Of a stretch of 64,000 nt of DNA, positions 33,294 to 42,163 are shown piece by piece. The notes beneath the pieces are model-generated. The model worked only from the letters and a program-made list of their open reading frames with translations. It did no database searches and had not been told where the DNA came from. A program made the translations under genes and the position numbers. Numbering within the stretch: the stretch's first letter is position 1; each line of letters starts with the position of its first letter. The stretch comes from Bermanella marisrubri (GTDB lineage Bacteria > Pseudomonadota > Gammaproteobacteria > Pseudomonadales > Oceanobacteraceae): positions 997,001 to 1,061,000 of the forward strand of contig NZ_CP051183.1 in NCBI RefSeq assembly GCF_012295615.1, given 5' to 3'.

Positions 33294-35876
33294 TTAGTTA
33301 GCAGCTAAGAAGTCTTGGGCAAACTTTTGTAGCACGCCGCCTGCACCATACACATCCACCTCTGCTTGCGTATCCAAGCGACACGTCACTGTAGTTTCAA
33401 CACTTGAGCCATCTTTGCGATGAATAATCAATGTTAAGTCGGAGCGAGGTGATGGTGTGCCTACAACATCAAAGGTTTCTGTTCCATCTATCTCTAATGT
33501 TTTGCGTGTTACACCAGGTTTAAATTCAAGGGGTAATACGCCCATTCCAATTAGATTGGTGCGGTGAATACGTTCAAAACCTTCTGCGACAATGGCTTCA
33601 ACACCAGCTAGGCGAACACCTTTAGCTGCCCAGTCACGGCTGGAGCCTTGACCATAATCCGCACCTGCCACAATGATTAAAGGCTGCTTGCGTTCCATAT
33701 AGGTTTCAATGGCTTCCCACATACGGGTTTCTTTGCCTTCAGGCTCAATGCGTGCGAGGGAACCTTGTTTTACTTCACCATTTTCTTGAACCATTTCATT
33801 CAATAGTTTTGGATTGGCAAACGTTGCACGCTGTGCGGTTAAGTGATCACCACGGTGGGTTGCGTAGGAGTTAAAGTCCTCTTCCGGAACCCCCATTTTG
33901 GCAAGATATTCCCCGGCGGCACTGGATGCCATGATCGCATTGGAAGGCGATAAGTGATCCGTGGTGATGTTATCACCCAGTACAGCTAACGGGCGCATAC
34001 CTTTTAATGTTGGTTCAGTTGCCAATGCACCTTCCCAATAAGGTGGACGACGAATATAGGTACTCTGCGGACGCCATTCGTAAAGCGGGCTTTCTGCCGC
34101 TTGACCTTTATCCAAATCAAACATTGGAATATAAACCTGTTTAAATTGTTCAGGCTTTACATGCTCGCCAACAATAGCATCGATTTCTTCATCACTTGGC
34201 CAAAGATCTTTTAAGGTAATGTCATTACCGTTTTGGTCTTTGCCAAGTACATCTTTCTCGATATCAAAGCGCACGGTACCAGCAATAGCGTAAGCCACAA
34301 CTAACGGCGGTGAGGCTAAGAATGCTTGCTTGGCATAAGGGTGAATTCGACCGTCAAAGTTACGGTTGCCGGATAAAACGGCGGTTGAATACAAGTCGCG
34401 ATCAATGATTTCTTGCTGAATCTTAGGGTCCAATGCACCACTCATGCCGTTACATGTTGTGCAAGCATAGGCGACAATACCAAAACCCAGTTTTTCCAGT
34501 TCGGGAAGCAGGCCTGCCTCTTCAAGATAAAGACGAGCCACTTTTGAACCGGGGGCGAATGACGATTTCACCCAAGGCTTACGAATCAAACCAAGCTCAT
34601 TGGCTTTTTTCGCTAATAATCCGGCCGCAACGACATTGCGCGGGTTACTGGTATTAGTACAGGAAGTAATGGCCGCAATGATCACGGCGCCATCTGGCAT
34701 TTCGCCTTCCGTTTCTTCCCATTTACCGGCAATACCATTTTTTGCAAGATCAGTTGTTTCTACTTTGCGATGTGGGTTAGAGGGGCCCGCCATGGTGCGA
34801 GTGACTTTGCTTAAATCGAACTGCAATACACGTTCGTATTTGGCTTCCGTCATGGCGTCTGCCCACAGTCCTGTTTCCTTGGCGTATTCTTCAACCAATT
34901 TTATTTGCTCTGGTTCACGACCTGTGAGTTTTAAATAATCAATGGTTTGCTCATCAATGTAGAACATCGCCGCAGTGGCACCGTATTCGGGTGTCATGTT
35001 CGAGATAGTGGCGCGATCACCAATGGTGAGACCCTTGGTACCTTCACCAAAAAATTCAAGATAAGAGGATACAACACGCTCTTTTCGTAAAAATTCCGTG
35101 AGTGATAACACGATATCTGTTGCGGTAATACCGGGCTGACGTTCGCCGATGAGCTCGACACCGACAATGTCTGGAAGGCGCATCATGGAAGGACGACCTA
35201 GCATTACATTTTCTGCCTCTAGGCCACCTACACCAATGGCAATAACACCTAATGCATCTACGTGCGGGGTATGGCTATCGGTCCCGACACAGGTATCTGG
35301 GTAGGCCACACCGTCACGGCTTTGAATGACAGGAGACATCTTTTCTAAATTGATTTGGTGCATGATGCCGTTACCGGCAGGAATTACATCCACGTTTTCA
35401 AACGCAGTCTTGGTCCACTCAATAAAATGAAAGCGATCTTCGTTACGACGGTTTTCGATTTCACGGTTTTTATCAAATGCATCTTTTTCAAAACCAGCGT
35501 GCTCAACAGCCAAAGAGTGATCGACGATTAACTGCGTGGGTACAACAGGATTAACTTGTGCTGGATCGCCGCCTTTCTCTGCAATGGCATCGCGTAAACC
35601 GGCTAAGTCTACAAGTGCAGTTTGACCAAGGATATCGTGACATACCACGCGAGCAGGGTACCAAGGAAAATCCAAGTCCTGCTTGCGTTCGATTAATTGC
35701 TTAAGAGAATCGGCCAGAGCTTCAGGCTCGCACTTGCGCACCAATTGCTCGGCTAAAATTTTCGAGGTGTAGGGCAGTGTATCGTAGGAACCCGGTTGAA
35801 TGGCTTCAACGGCCTCGCGAGTATCGTAAAAGTCGATACCAAAATCTTTAAAGGGTTTACGGTATTGGGTGTTCAT
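33294..35876 (-). CDS. acnD: AcnD, Fe-S-dependent 2-methylcitrate dehydratase
   Basis: An 860-residue aconitase-family protein. The [4Fe-4S] cysteines appear in ITSCTNTSNP and ACTTCNGMSG; DSHTPHVDALGVIAIGVGG and DYGQGSSRDWAAKG are aconitase signatures. Pairing with prpF marks it as AcnD rather than AcnA, since these two replace PrpD in many bacteria. It dehydrates 2-methylcitrate in the cytoplasm. The Fe-S cluster makes the pathway iron- and oxidant-sensitive. Confidence 0.95.
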   Translation of the reverse strand: MNTQYRKPFKDFGIDFYDTREAVEAIQPGSYDTLPYTSKILAEQLVRKCEPEALADSLKQLIERKQDLDFPWYPARVVCHDILGQTALVDLAGLRDAIAEKGGDPAQVNPVVPTQLIVDHSLAVEHAGFEKDAFDKNREIENRRNEDRFHFIEWTKTAFENVDVIPAGNGIMHQINLEKMSPVIQSRDGVAYPDTCVGTDSHTPHVDALGVIAIGVGGLEAENVMLGRPSMMRLPDIVGVELIGERQPGITATDIVLSLTEFLRKERVVSSYLEFFGEGTKGLTIGDRATISNMTPEYGATAAMFYIDEQTIDYLKLTGREPEQIKLVEEYAKETGLWADAMTEAKYERVLQFDLSKVTRTMAGPSNPHRKVETTDLAKNGIAGKWEETEGEMPDGAVIIAAITSCTNTSNPRNVVAAGLLAKKANELGLIRKPWVKSSFAPGSKVARLYLEEAGLLPELEKLGFGIVAYACTTCNGMSGALDPKIQQEIIDRDLYSTAVLSGNRNFDGRIHPYAKQAFLASPPLVVAYAIAGTVRFDIEKDVLGKDQNGNDITLKDLWPSDEEIDAIVGEHVKPEQFKQVYIPMFDLDKGQAAESPLYEWRPQSTYIRRPPYWEGALATEPTLKGMRPLAVLGDNITTDHLSPSNAIMASSAAGEYLAKMGVPEEDFNSYATHRGDHLTAQRATFANPKLLNEMVQENGEVKQGSLARIEPEGKETRMWEAIETYMERKQPLIIVAGADYGQGSSRDWAAKGVRLAGVEAIVAEGFERIHRTNLIGMGVLPLEFKPGVTRKTLEIDGTETFDVVGTPSPRSDLTLIIHRKDGSSVETTVTCRLDTQAEVDVYGAGGVLQKFAQDFLAAN

Positions 35877-35898
35877 AATGCTCTCATCAATCTATAAG

Positions 35899-35936
35899 TT
35901 GATTCCTTTGTTTTAAGTGTCTAACAAAGGAATCAA
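35899..35936 (-). repeat. Intercistronic hairpin between prpC and acnD
   Basis: Perfect 14-bp arms TTGATTCCTTTGTT (35899-35912) and AACAAAGGAATCAA (35923-35936), loop of 10, in the 77-base gap between prpC and acnD. No downstream T-run on the minus strand, so full termination is unlikely. Confidence 0.75.
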
Positions 35937-35953
35937 ATGTCTTGGTATTGCTA

Positions 35954-37078
35954 TTAACGTTCACTAATTGGCGGTACTGGACGCGACTCAGGACCAATAT
36001 AACCGGCGCTTGGGCGAATAATACGGTTATTTGCACGCTGCTCTTTAACATGAGCCGTCCAACCTGTTACGCGAGACATGACAAAAATAGGGGTAAACAG
36101 TTTTGTCGGGATGCCCATAAAGTGATAAGCCGACGCGTGGAAAAAGTCTGCGTTACAGAACAGTTTCTTTTCGCGCCACATCACTTCTTCACAGCGAACC
36201 GATACTGGGTATAAACGATTATCGCCTACATCCGCTGCCAGTTTTTCCGACCATTTTTTAATGATGGTATTGCGTGGATCAGATTCACGGTAAATGGCAT
36301 GGCCAAAGCCCATAATCTTTTCTTTACGCTCTAGCATGCCCATTAAGGTCGTTTCAGCATCCTCTGGGTCTTTCATATTTTCGATCAATTCCATGGCTGC
36401 TTCGTTCGCCCCGCCATGAAGTGGGCCACGCAAAGAACCAATGGCACCGGTTACGCAGGAATGAATGTCCGATAAAGTAGAAGCACAGACACGGGCGGTA
36501 AATGTAGAGGCGTTGAATTCATGCTCAGCATATAGAATCAATGAGACATTCATCACTTGCTCATGCAGTTCATTTGGCTTTTTATCGGTAAGCATATGCA
36601 AGAAGTGGGCGCCAACAGAAGCGTCGTCGGTTTCTGTTTCGATGCGTTTACCTTCATGGCTAAACTTATACCAATAGCAGATGATGCTAGGAAAAACCGC
36701 TACCAGTCTATCAATATGATCGTTGGCTTCATCGAAGCTTTCTTCAGTTTCTAGATTACCCAGCATAGAGGCACCAGTACGCATGACATCCATTGGATGG
36801 GCTTCTTTCGGGATGCGCTCTAGCACCTCTTTCAACGCTTGCGGTAATCCACGCAGTTTTTTCAGCTTGCTCAAGTATTCATTCAGCTCACTTTGATTTG
36901 GCAAGTGACCACGGCTAAATAAATAAGAGACTTCTTCAAATTTTGCGTTTTCAGCAAGATCGGTAATGTCATAACCACAATAGGTTAAGCCCGTTCCGGA
37001 TTTACCTACTGTACATAAAGAGGTTTCACCCGCTACCTGACCACGTAAACCTGCACCACTCAAAGCTTTATCGACCAT
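35954..37078 (-). CDS. prpC: PrpC, 2-methylcitrate synthase
   Basis: A 374-residue citrate-synthase-family protein. GLTYCGYDITDLAE near the N-terminus, the catalytic histidine in RGPLHGGANEAAME and the second in MGFGHAIYRESDPR are present; the shorter type-I length and operon context point to 2-methylcitrate synthase, which condenses propionyl-CoA with oxaloacetate. Some overlap in activity with citrate is usual. A GGAGG ribosome site precedes the ATG. Confidence 0.95.
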   Translation of the reverse strand: MVDKALSGAGLRGQVAGETSLCTVGKSGTGLTYCGYDITDLAENAKFEEVSYLFSRGHLPNQSELNEYLSKLKKLRGLPQALKEVLERIPKEAHPMDVMRTGASMLGNLETEESFDEANDHIDRLVAVFPSIICYWYKFSHEGKRIETETDDASVGAHFLHMLTDKKPNELHEQVMNVSLILYAEHEFNASTFTARVCASTLSDIHSCVTGAIGSLRGPLHGGANEAAMELIENMKDPEDAETTLMGMLERKEKIMGFGHAIYRESDPRNTIIKKWSEKLAADVGDNRLYPVSVRCEEVMWREKKLFCNADFFHASAYHFMGIPTKLFTPIFVMSRVTGWTAHVKEQRANNRIIRPSAGYIGPESRPVPPISER

Positions 37079-37151
37079 AATTCGTTCCTCCGTTAAGGGA
37101 ATATTTTTTATTTTTGTTTTAGTGAAACTATTTATATTTTACGAGTATTGC

Positions 37152-38039
37152 TTACTTATTTTTGCCTTCTGCAAACAAGGCATCTAATTTTTGTTCGAAT
37201 TCGTGATAGCCAAGATAATCATATAAATCCATACGGGTTTGCATGATATCGACGACATCTTTTTGATCGCCTTTTTCTAGGATATTTTGATAAACCAGTT
37301 CAGCTGCTTTATTCATAGCGCGGAACGCACTTAGCGGATAGAGCACCATACTCGCTCCCCATTCCGCCAATTCTTGTTTGTTGTATAGCGGGGTTTGACC
37401 AAATTCCGTGATGTTAGCCAAGATAGGGACATCCAGCGCCTCGCTGAAGGCTTTGTAGTGTTCTGGTTCGTTCACGGCTTCAGCAAAAATACCGTCTGCG
37501 CCAGCTTCTACACAGGCTTGTGCGCGTTCGATGGCTGCGTCTAAACCTTCTTGAGCGAATGCGTCCGTTCGCGCCATAATGAAAAAGTCTTCATCAGTAC
37601 GGGCATCAACGGCGGCTTTAATACGATCGACCATTTCTGCTTTGCTAACAATTTCTTTATTAGGACGGTGGCCGCAGCGTTTTTGTGCAACTTGGTCTTC
37701 AATGTGAATCGCCGCCACGTCGGCACGAATCATTTCTTTGATCGTGCGTGTAATATTGAAGGCACCACCCCAGCCGGTATCGATGTCCACCAATAAAGGT
37801 AGGTCAGTAACAGATGTAATGCGGCGGGCATCTTCCACCACGTCGTTCATGGAGGTCATGCCCAAGTCAGGTAAACCATGAGAGGCATTGGCGACGCCAC
37901 CACCTGATAGGTAAATGGCTTGGTGACCAATTTTATCGGCCATGAGCGCGGAATAGGCATTGATAGTGCCAACGATTTGCAGTGGGTTGTTGTTTTTTAT
38001 GGCATCGCGAAAGCGTTTGCCTGGGCTCACTTTAGACAT
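37152..38039 (-). CDS. prpB: PrpB, 2-methylisocitrate lyase
   Basis: A 295-residue lyase of the isocitrate lyase/PEP mutase family. The catalytic loop is [11 protein letters not shown] (K-[KR]-CGH type) and the metal site is around [11 protein letters not shown]. It cleaves 2-methylisocitrate to pyruvate and succinate, ending the cycle. It begins 11 bases after the GntR gene stop, so regulator and enzymes share a transcript. Confidence 0.96.
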   Translation of the reverse strand: MSKVSPGKRFRDAIKNNNPLQIVGTINAYSALMADKIGHQAIYLSGGGVANASHGLPDLGMTSMNDVVEDARRITSVTDLPLLVDIDTGWGGAFNITRTIKEMIRADVAAIHIEDQVAQKRCGHRPNKEIVSKAEMVDRIKAAVDARTDEDFFIMARTDAFAQEGLDAAIERAQACVEAGADGIFAEAVNEPEHYKAFSEALDVPILANITEFGQTPLYNKQELAEWGASMVLYPLSAFRAMNKAAELVYQNILEKGDQKDVVDIMQTRMDLYDYLGYHEFEQKLDALFAEGKNK

Positions 38040-38050
38040 ATTCTCTATAC

Positions 38051-38740
38051 CTATTTTTGTTGGTCATTTATTTGTTCAGCAATTTGGTCTTGAATGTTGC
38101 GGCGGGAAGCGCGTATGTGTCGTCCCATGAGAATGCCCGCTAGTTCACCATCTCTTTGTTTCAGTGCATTGAAAATCTGTTGATGCTCTTCAAACGCTTT
38201 CAAGGGACGTGAAGTGGATTGGCTACCTTTATTTCGGTACATACGAATTAACTGATAGAGTTCACCGCACAGTAGGTCAATGAGGCGCTTATTACCGCTG
38301 GCGTGGATGATGCGGTAGTGGAAATCCCAATCTCCTTCTTGCTGGTAATAGCGCTTGCCACCATGAGCGTGAATGTAGTCTTGGTGTTGCTGCAGCAGGG
38401 CGCCCAGCTCTTCAATTTCATTGTCACTCATATTCTCAGCAGCAAGTTCACAGGCGAGGGCTTCGAGGCTTTCACGAATCTGATAGATCTCGATAAGTTC
38501 TTCATGGGTCAGGGTGACAACGCGAACTCCCGAGTGAGGAATACGCACGAGCAGCTTTCGACCTTCTAAACGTCTGATGGCCTCACGCAAGGGGCCACGG
38601 CTGACCCCATAGCGTTGGCCAATTCCGCTCTCACTGACCTTTTCCCCTTGTGGGATCTCACCTGAGACGATGGCCTCTTGGATCTGCTCAAACACTCGAT
38701 CAGAGAGTGTCTGAGTGCCTGCATTTTCCTCTATATCCAT
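38051..38740 (-). CDS. GntR-family (FCD) regulator of the prp operon
   Basis: A 229-residue protein with an N-terminal GntR winged helix (about 14-80: [20 protein letters not shown], then [17 protein letters not shown]) and a C-terminal FCD ligand domain (about 90-215) with histidine/aspartate metal-ligand candidates such as [12 protein letters not shown]. First gene of the prp operon, so autoregulation is likely; two matching operator half-palindromes surround its promoter. It presumably responds to 2-methylcitrate or a related intermediate. Distinct from the sigma-54 PrpR of enterobacteria. Confidence 0.92.
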   Translation of the reverse strand: MDIEENAGTQTLSDRVFEQIQEAIVSGEIPQGEKVSESGIGQRYGVSRGPLREAIRRLEGRKLLVRIPHSGVRVVTLTHEELIEIYQIRESLEALACELAAENMSDNEIEELGALLQQHQDYIHAHGGKRYYQQEGDWDFHYRIIHASGNKRLIDLLCGELYQLIRMYRNKGSQSTSRPLKAFEEHQQIFNALKQRDGELAGILMGRHIRASRRNIQDQIAEQINDQQK

Positions 38741-38745
38741 GATTA

Positions 38746-38759
38746 TTGTCTACAATTCT
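38746..38759. promoter_or_regulatory. GntR operator box 1 (downstream, near the start codon)
   Basis: TTGTCTACAATTCT contains TTGT-CT-ACAA, a GntR/FCD-type palindrome, five bases before the ATG of the regulator. It is the exact inverse of the box at 38804-38817. Confidence 0.75.
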
Positions 38760-38773
38760 GAATAGTTGAGCAT

Positions 38774-38802
38774 AATATAGGCAGTATATGTCTTTTATGC
38801 AA
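38774..38802 (-). promoter_or_regulatory. Sigma-70-type promoter of the prp operon
   Basis: On the minus strand: TTGCAT (38802-38797), 17-base spacer, TATATT (38779-38774), lying between the two operator boxes. Confidence 0.75.
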
Positions 38803-38803
38803 T

Positions 38804-38817
38804 AGAATTGTAGACAA
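38804..38817. promoter_or_regulatory. GntR operator box 2 (upstream of the -35)
   Basis: AGAATTGTAGACAA, a perfect inverse copy of box 1, adjacent to the -35 hexamer. The rest of the 276-bp gap to 39016 shows no further defined site. Confidence 0.75.
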
Positions 38818-39016
38818 AATATGAAATCTAGATCAGATGAAAGCCATTTCTAAATGTTAGCTTTGTCACGAATTGGGTTATTCGACACTATAAGGATGAG
38901 CTCCACAGGAACCCATTTACACCAGCGTCACCTAATAAATATGTAGGTTGTCGTATTTGGTTGATCTAGATGTAGATCCGACATTGATCCAAGAGTAAAA
39001 GTGACGAGAGTGTTGT

Positions 39017-39562
39017 ATGCAATTCGATGTTAAAGCAGGGCGTGAAACAAAGCCCCTTGAAAGTGACAATAAGGGCCTGATAGAGATCGAGCAGTTTTTT
39101 TCTCGGGTTAGGGTGTATTTTGCACGTTTGTTCGCACTGCTGTTTTTAGGGCTAGCCGTTGCTATTTTATATTCACTGTTTAGTACGGTCGTGGTTGGTA
39201 TATTAGGCGGTAAAGATGTCATGGGAATATTTTTGTCGAGTATTAATACTGGGATTATTGCTCTAGCGGTATTCGAGTTAGCACTCGTTATTAACAAAGA
39301 ATATTCCGTAGAAGAACATGAAGAAGATGCAGTTGACGGACTGAGGCGTACGGTGCCTCGGTTTATAGGTACTGTTTGTGTCGCACTATCGCTGGAAGGG
39401 TTGATTATGGTGATCAAGTACAGTCAGTTAGAAATGGCGGGCAATCTTTATTATCCGGTGGCTATCATCTCATCAACCGCCTTTTTGTTGATTGCCCTGG
39501 GTCTATTTATCCACCTAACTAAAAAACCTAAGCAGTGTGTAGTAGGTAACAAAGTAGACTAA
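39017..39562 (+). CDS. Four-helix membrane protein, unknown function
   Basis: Not recognised. The 181-residue protein has a polar N-terminus (1-32), then four membrane helices at about 35-60, 70-92, 112-132 and 145-168, and a short basic tail. The loop between helices 2 and 3 is acidic (EYSVEEHEEDAVDG). It is monocistronic between the prp operon (divergent) and the FMN/glutamate-synthase-like gene (convergent). Preferred over an antisense open frame at 38932-39417 because of its coherent membrane pattern and GTGTTGT-ATG start region; still only moderately certain. Confidence 0.68.
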   Translation: MQFDVKAGRETKPLESDNKGLIEIEQFFSRVRVYFARLFALLFLGLAVAILYSLFSTVVVGILGGKDVMGIFLSSINTGIIALAVFELALVINKEYSVEEHEEDAVDGLRRTVPRFIGTVCVALSLEGLIMVIKYSQLEMAGNLYYPVAIISSTAFLLIALGLFIHLTKKPKQCVVGNKVD

Positions 39563-39617
39563 CGAAACAAGCAGCTATTTTACAACAGCTACCTTTATTC
39601 AAAGCGCTATGGTGTTG

Positions 39618-41267
39618 TCACACTTCCCGCATTTTAAGCTCTGGTGAATATAGGACACAGTCGTCATGTACGTAAAACGATTCACTATTAGCTTGTTGCC
39701 ACCAGCGTTGCCATGGGTCGTCAACTGTATTGAGTTTTTGTAACAGGCTATTGGGTTTTAGCGTTGGCACAATTGCTCCTAGGGAGATGGATAAACCATA
39801 AGGAGTTCGGCGTTTTACCATATTCGCGGTGACGGCTTGTGGGTCATCCAACCCCATGCTGCCTACCAATTCAAATAGAGCGTGCAAAGTATTGCGTTGA
39901 AAGTTTTTGACGCGTTCGCTTTTCGCGGTGATATCAATGGCTTTACCACGAGCAGGATCTTGTGTTGCCACACCTGTTGGACAGTGATTGGTGTTACAAC
40001 TACGGCTTTGGATACAACCTACGGCAAACATCATGGTGCGTGCAGCGTTGATGATGTTTGCACCAGCGGCCATTTTCGTCAAAATGTCAAAAGCGGATGC
40101 GGTTTTGCCGGAGGCGATTAAAGTAATTTTGTCGCGAATACCACATCCGATGAGGGCGCTATTTACCAAATAAACAGCGTCTAAACAGGTCATTCCCAAG
40201 CGATTACTGAACTCGACAGGGGCTGCCCCGGTTCCGCCTTCGGCACCATCAATGGTAATAAAGTCCGGATATTGATTGGTTTCGAGCATGGCTTTACAGA
40301 TGCTTAAAAACTCTGCTGGGTTGCCCACACACATTTTAAAACCAACCGGTTTACCACCACTTAACTGGCGAAGTTGTGTGATATTGTTGAGTAAATCAAT
40401 GGGAGTTTGTGCAAGCGGGTGGCTGGCGGGGCTAATACAATCCTGATCCATAGGCACGTTACGAATGCGGGCAATTTCTTCGCTTATTTTTGATTTGGGT
40501 AATACCCCTCCATGTCCTGGTTTAGCCCCTTGAGATAGCTTTAATTCAATCATTTTTACGTTGTCGCGGCGAGCATTTTGAGTGAACAGGCTTGGATCAA
40601 AATTGCCATCTAGATCACGGCATCCAAATAGCCCAGAGCCGATTTGCCATACAAGATCTCCTCCATGCTTTAAATGGTAAGGGCTGATGCCGCCTTCGCC
40701 TGTGTTGTGATAAAAGCCGCCTTTTTTGGCTCCAAGATTTAATGCTTCGATGGCTTGTGCGCTAAGTGCACCAAAGCTCATGGCACTAATGTTAAGTATC
40801 GATGCGTCATAAGGTCGGTCGCATTGAGTGCCACCAATAGTGATGCGCTTGTTCTCATGCTCGACTTTTTTCGGCGAAAGGCTTGGCCATAGGCTTAAGT
40901 AGTTATCTTCTAGTAAGTTGTGCTGTGTTCCAAATGCAATGGTATCCCGTTGGTTTTTTGCACGTTGATAAACCAACGATCTCTGCTCCCGATTAAATGG
41001 CAATTCTTCGGTATTGTTAGCGATAAAATATTGTTGGATTTCTGTCCGAAAGTTTTCTAGAAAATATCGAATGTATGCCACCACTGGATACAAGCGGTTG
41101 AGAGAGTGTTTACTGATGAATAAATCATGTAGACCAATCAGTGTATAGAGGCTGGTAAATAAAACGAGAAATCCTGTGGTAATACTTGGGTGCGCGTAAT
41201 AAAGGGTAAAGCTGGCGCTATTTCCCAATGTGGCAATCACAAATAATACCGATTGCATAATCGTCAT
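39618..41267 (-). CDS. FMN-binding glutamate-synthase-family protein, membrane anchored
   Basis: A 549-residue protein with two hydrophobic N-terminal segments (about 4-24 and 27-48) and then a GltB-like FMN/TIM-barrel domain (about 90-520). GEGGISPYHLKHGGDLVWQIGSG, KPGHGGVLPKSKI, DGAEGGTGAAP and the cysteine-containing CNTNHCPTGVATQDP are family signatures; the cysteines resemble the Fe-S site of glutamate synthase. No glutaminase domain is present, so it is not a complete GOGAT. The real reaction of this family is not established. Confidence 0.85.
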   Translation of the reverse strand: MTIMQSVLFVIATLGNSASFTLYYAHPSITTGFLVLFTSLYTLIGLHDLFISKHSLNRLYPVVAYIRYFLENFRTEIQQYFIANNTEELPFNREQRSLVYQRAKNQRDTIAFGTQHNLLEDNYLSLWPSLSPKKVEHENKRITIGGTQCDRPYDASILNISAMSFGALSAQAIEALNLGAKKGGFYHNTGEGGISPYHLKHGGDLVWQIGSGLFGCRDLDGNFDPSLFTQNARRDNVKMIELKLSQGAKPGHGGVLPKSKISEEIARIRNVPMDQDCISPASHPLAQTPIDLLNNITQLRQLSGGKPVGFKMCVGNPAEFLSICKAMLETNQYPDFITIDGAEGGTGAAPVEFSNRLGMTCLDAVYLVNSALIGCGIRDKITLIASGKTASAFDILTKMAAGANIINAARTMMFAVGCIQSRSCNTNHCPTGVATQDPARGKAIDITAKSERVKNFQRNTLHALFELVGSMGLDDPQAVTANMVKRRTPYGLSISLGAIVPTLKPNSLLQKLNTVDDPWQRWWQQANSESFYVHDDCVLYSPELKMREV

Positions 41268-41473
41268 GGAGGCTCCTTATGACGGTTTATTGTAAGTTGT
41301 CGGATAGTAGCAAGCCACCTAGTCATAGTGAACTGTCTATTCCATGTTCAGAACTCAGCGAGCTTCTGAAATGTGACTGAGATGCCTTGCAACTGTGAAC
41401 CAATCTATGGCTATATGATCTGATTAATCTAAATCTCCCTATAAAGACTAAATACTCAAGGGTTGGCACTATT

Positions 41474-42154
41474 ATGGCAATTATTGATGCGCAATCGGTT
41501 TGCAAATCTCTGACATTAGCGGATACACAACTGGACATTCTCACTGGCGTTGATCTGAAAGTAGAAGCAGGTGAATCTCTAGCCATTGTGGGGAAGAGCG
41601 GCAGCGGAAAGTCTACATTACTCAGTTTGTTAGCGGGCCTTGATAGCGTGTCTACGGGTCATATTTTTTTAGCCGATCAAGACCTAGCTGGCTTGGATGA
41701 AGATGGGCGCGCTGCCATTCGCAGTGATCATGTGGGTTTTGTGTTCCAAAATTTTCAACTGTTACCACATCTATCTGCACTCGATAATGTCATGCTTCCT
41801 CTTGAGCTGAAAGGGCATAATCATGCCGAAGAAAAAGCCCGTGAGTGGTTGGACAAAGTGGGCTTAGCCGATCGCTTGGATCACCAACCCAATCAGCTTA
41901 GTGGTGGTGAACAACAACGCGTGGCGATAGCCCGTGCGTTTGCCTGCGAACCTGATGTTCTATTTGCCGACGAGCCAACGGGAAATCTAGACGAACATAC
42001 TGGAGAAAAAATTGAAAACCTGTTGTTTGATTTGAATAGCCAACTTAAAACCACGTTGATTCTTGTAACTCATGATGAACAGCTCGCCAAGAAATGTGAT
42101 CGTCAAGTGCATCTTGAAGACGGCAAACTCGCGGAAATGGCGAAAGCCAGTTAA
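41474..42154 (+). CDS. ybbA: YbbA-like ABC transporter ATPase (MacB/LolD class)
   Basis: A 226-residue ATPase. Walker A is GKSGSGKS at 40-47, signature LSGGEQQR, Walker [13 protein letters not shown]; the DEPTGNLD form is typical of the LolD/MacB/FtsE group that partners FtsX-like permeases. It overlaps no gene but the next permease begins ten bases on. With its partner it matches E. coli ybbA-ybbP, usually beside tesA; here an unrelated-looking esterase follows instead. Cargo unknown; this class moves lipids or proteins out of the inner membrane rather than importing. Confidence 0.88.
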   Translation: MAIIDAQSVCKSLTLADTQLDILTGVDLKVEAGESLAIVGKSGSGKSTLLSLLAGLDSVSTGHIFLADQDLAGLDEDGRAAIRSDHVGFVFQNFQLLPHLSALDNVMLPLELKGHNHAEEKAREWLDKVGLADRLDHQPNQLSGGEQQRVAIARAFACEPDVLFADEPTGNLDEHTGEKIENLLFDLNSQLKTTLILVTHDEQLAKKCDRQVHLEDGKLAEMAKAS

Positions 42155-42163
42155 GGGGTAATC

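Noticed and set aside
37079-37151. Possible third intercistronic hairpin in the prpB-prpC gap
   Set aside because: The gap is A+T-rich but no convincing stem of more than five bases was found.
38932-39417. 161-codon open frame on the minus strand overlapping the four-helix membrane protein gene
   Set aside because: Its translation is Ser/Thr/Asn-rich with no membrane or domain pattern, while the plus-strand frame gives four coherent membrane helices. It is the antisense shadow.
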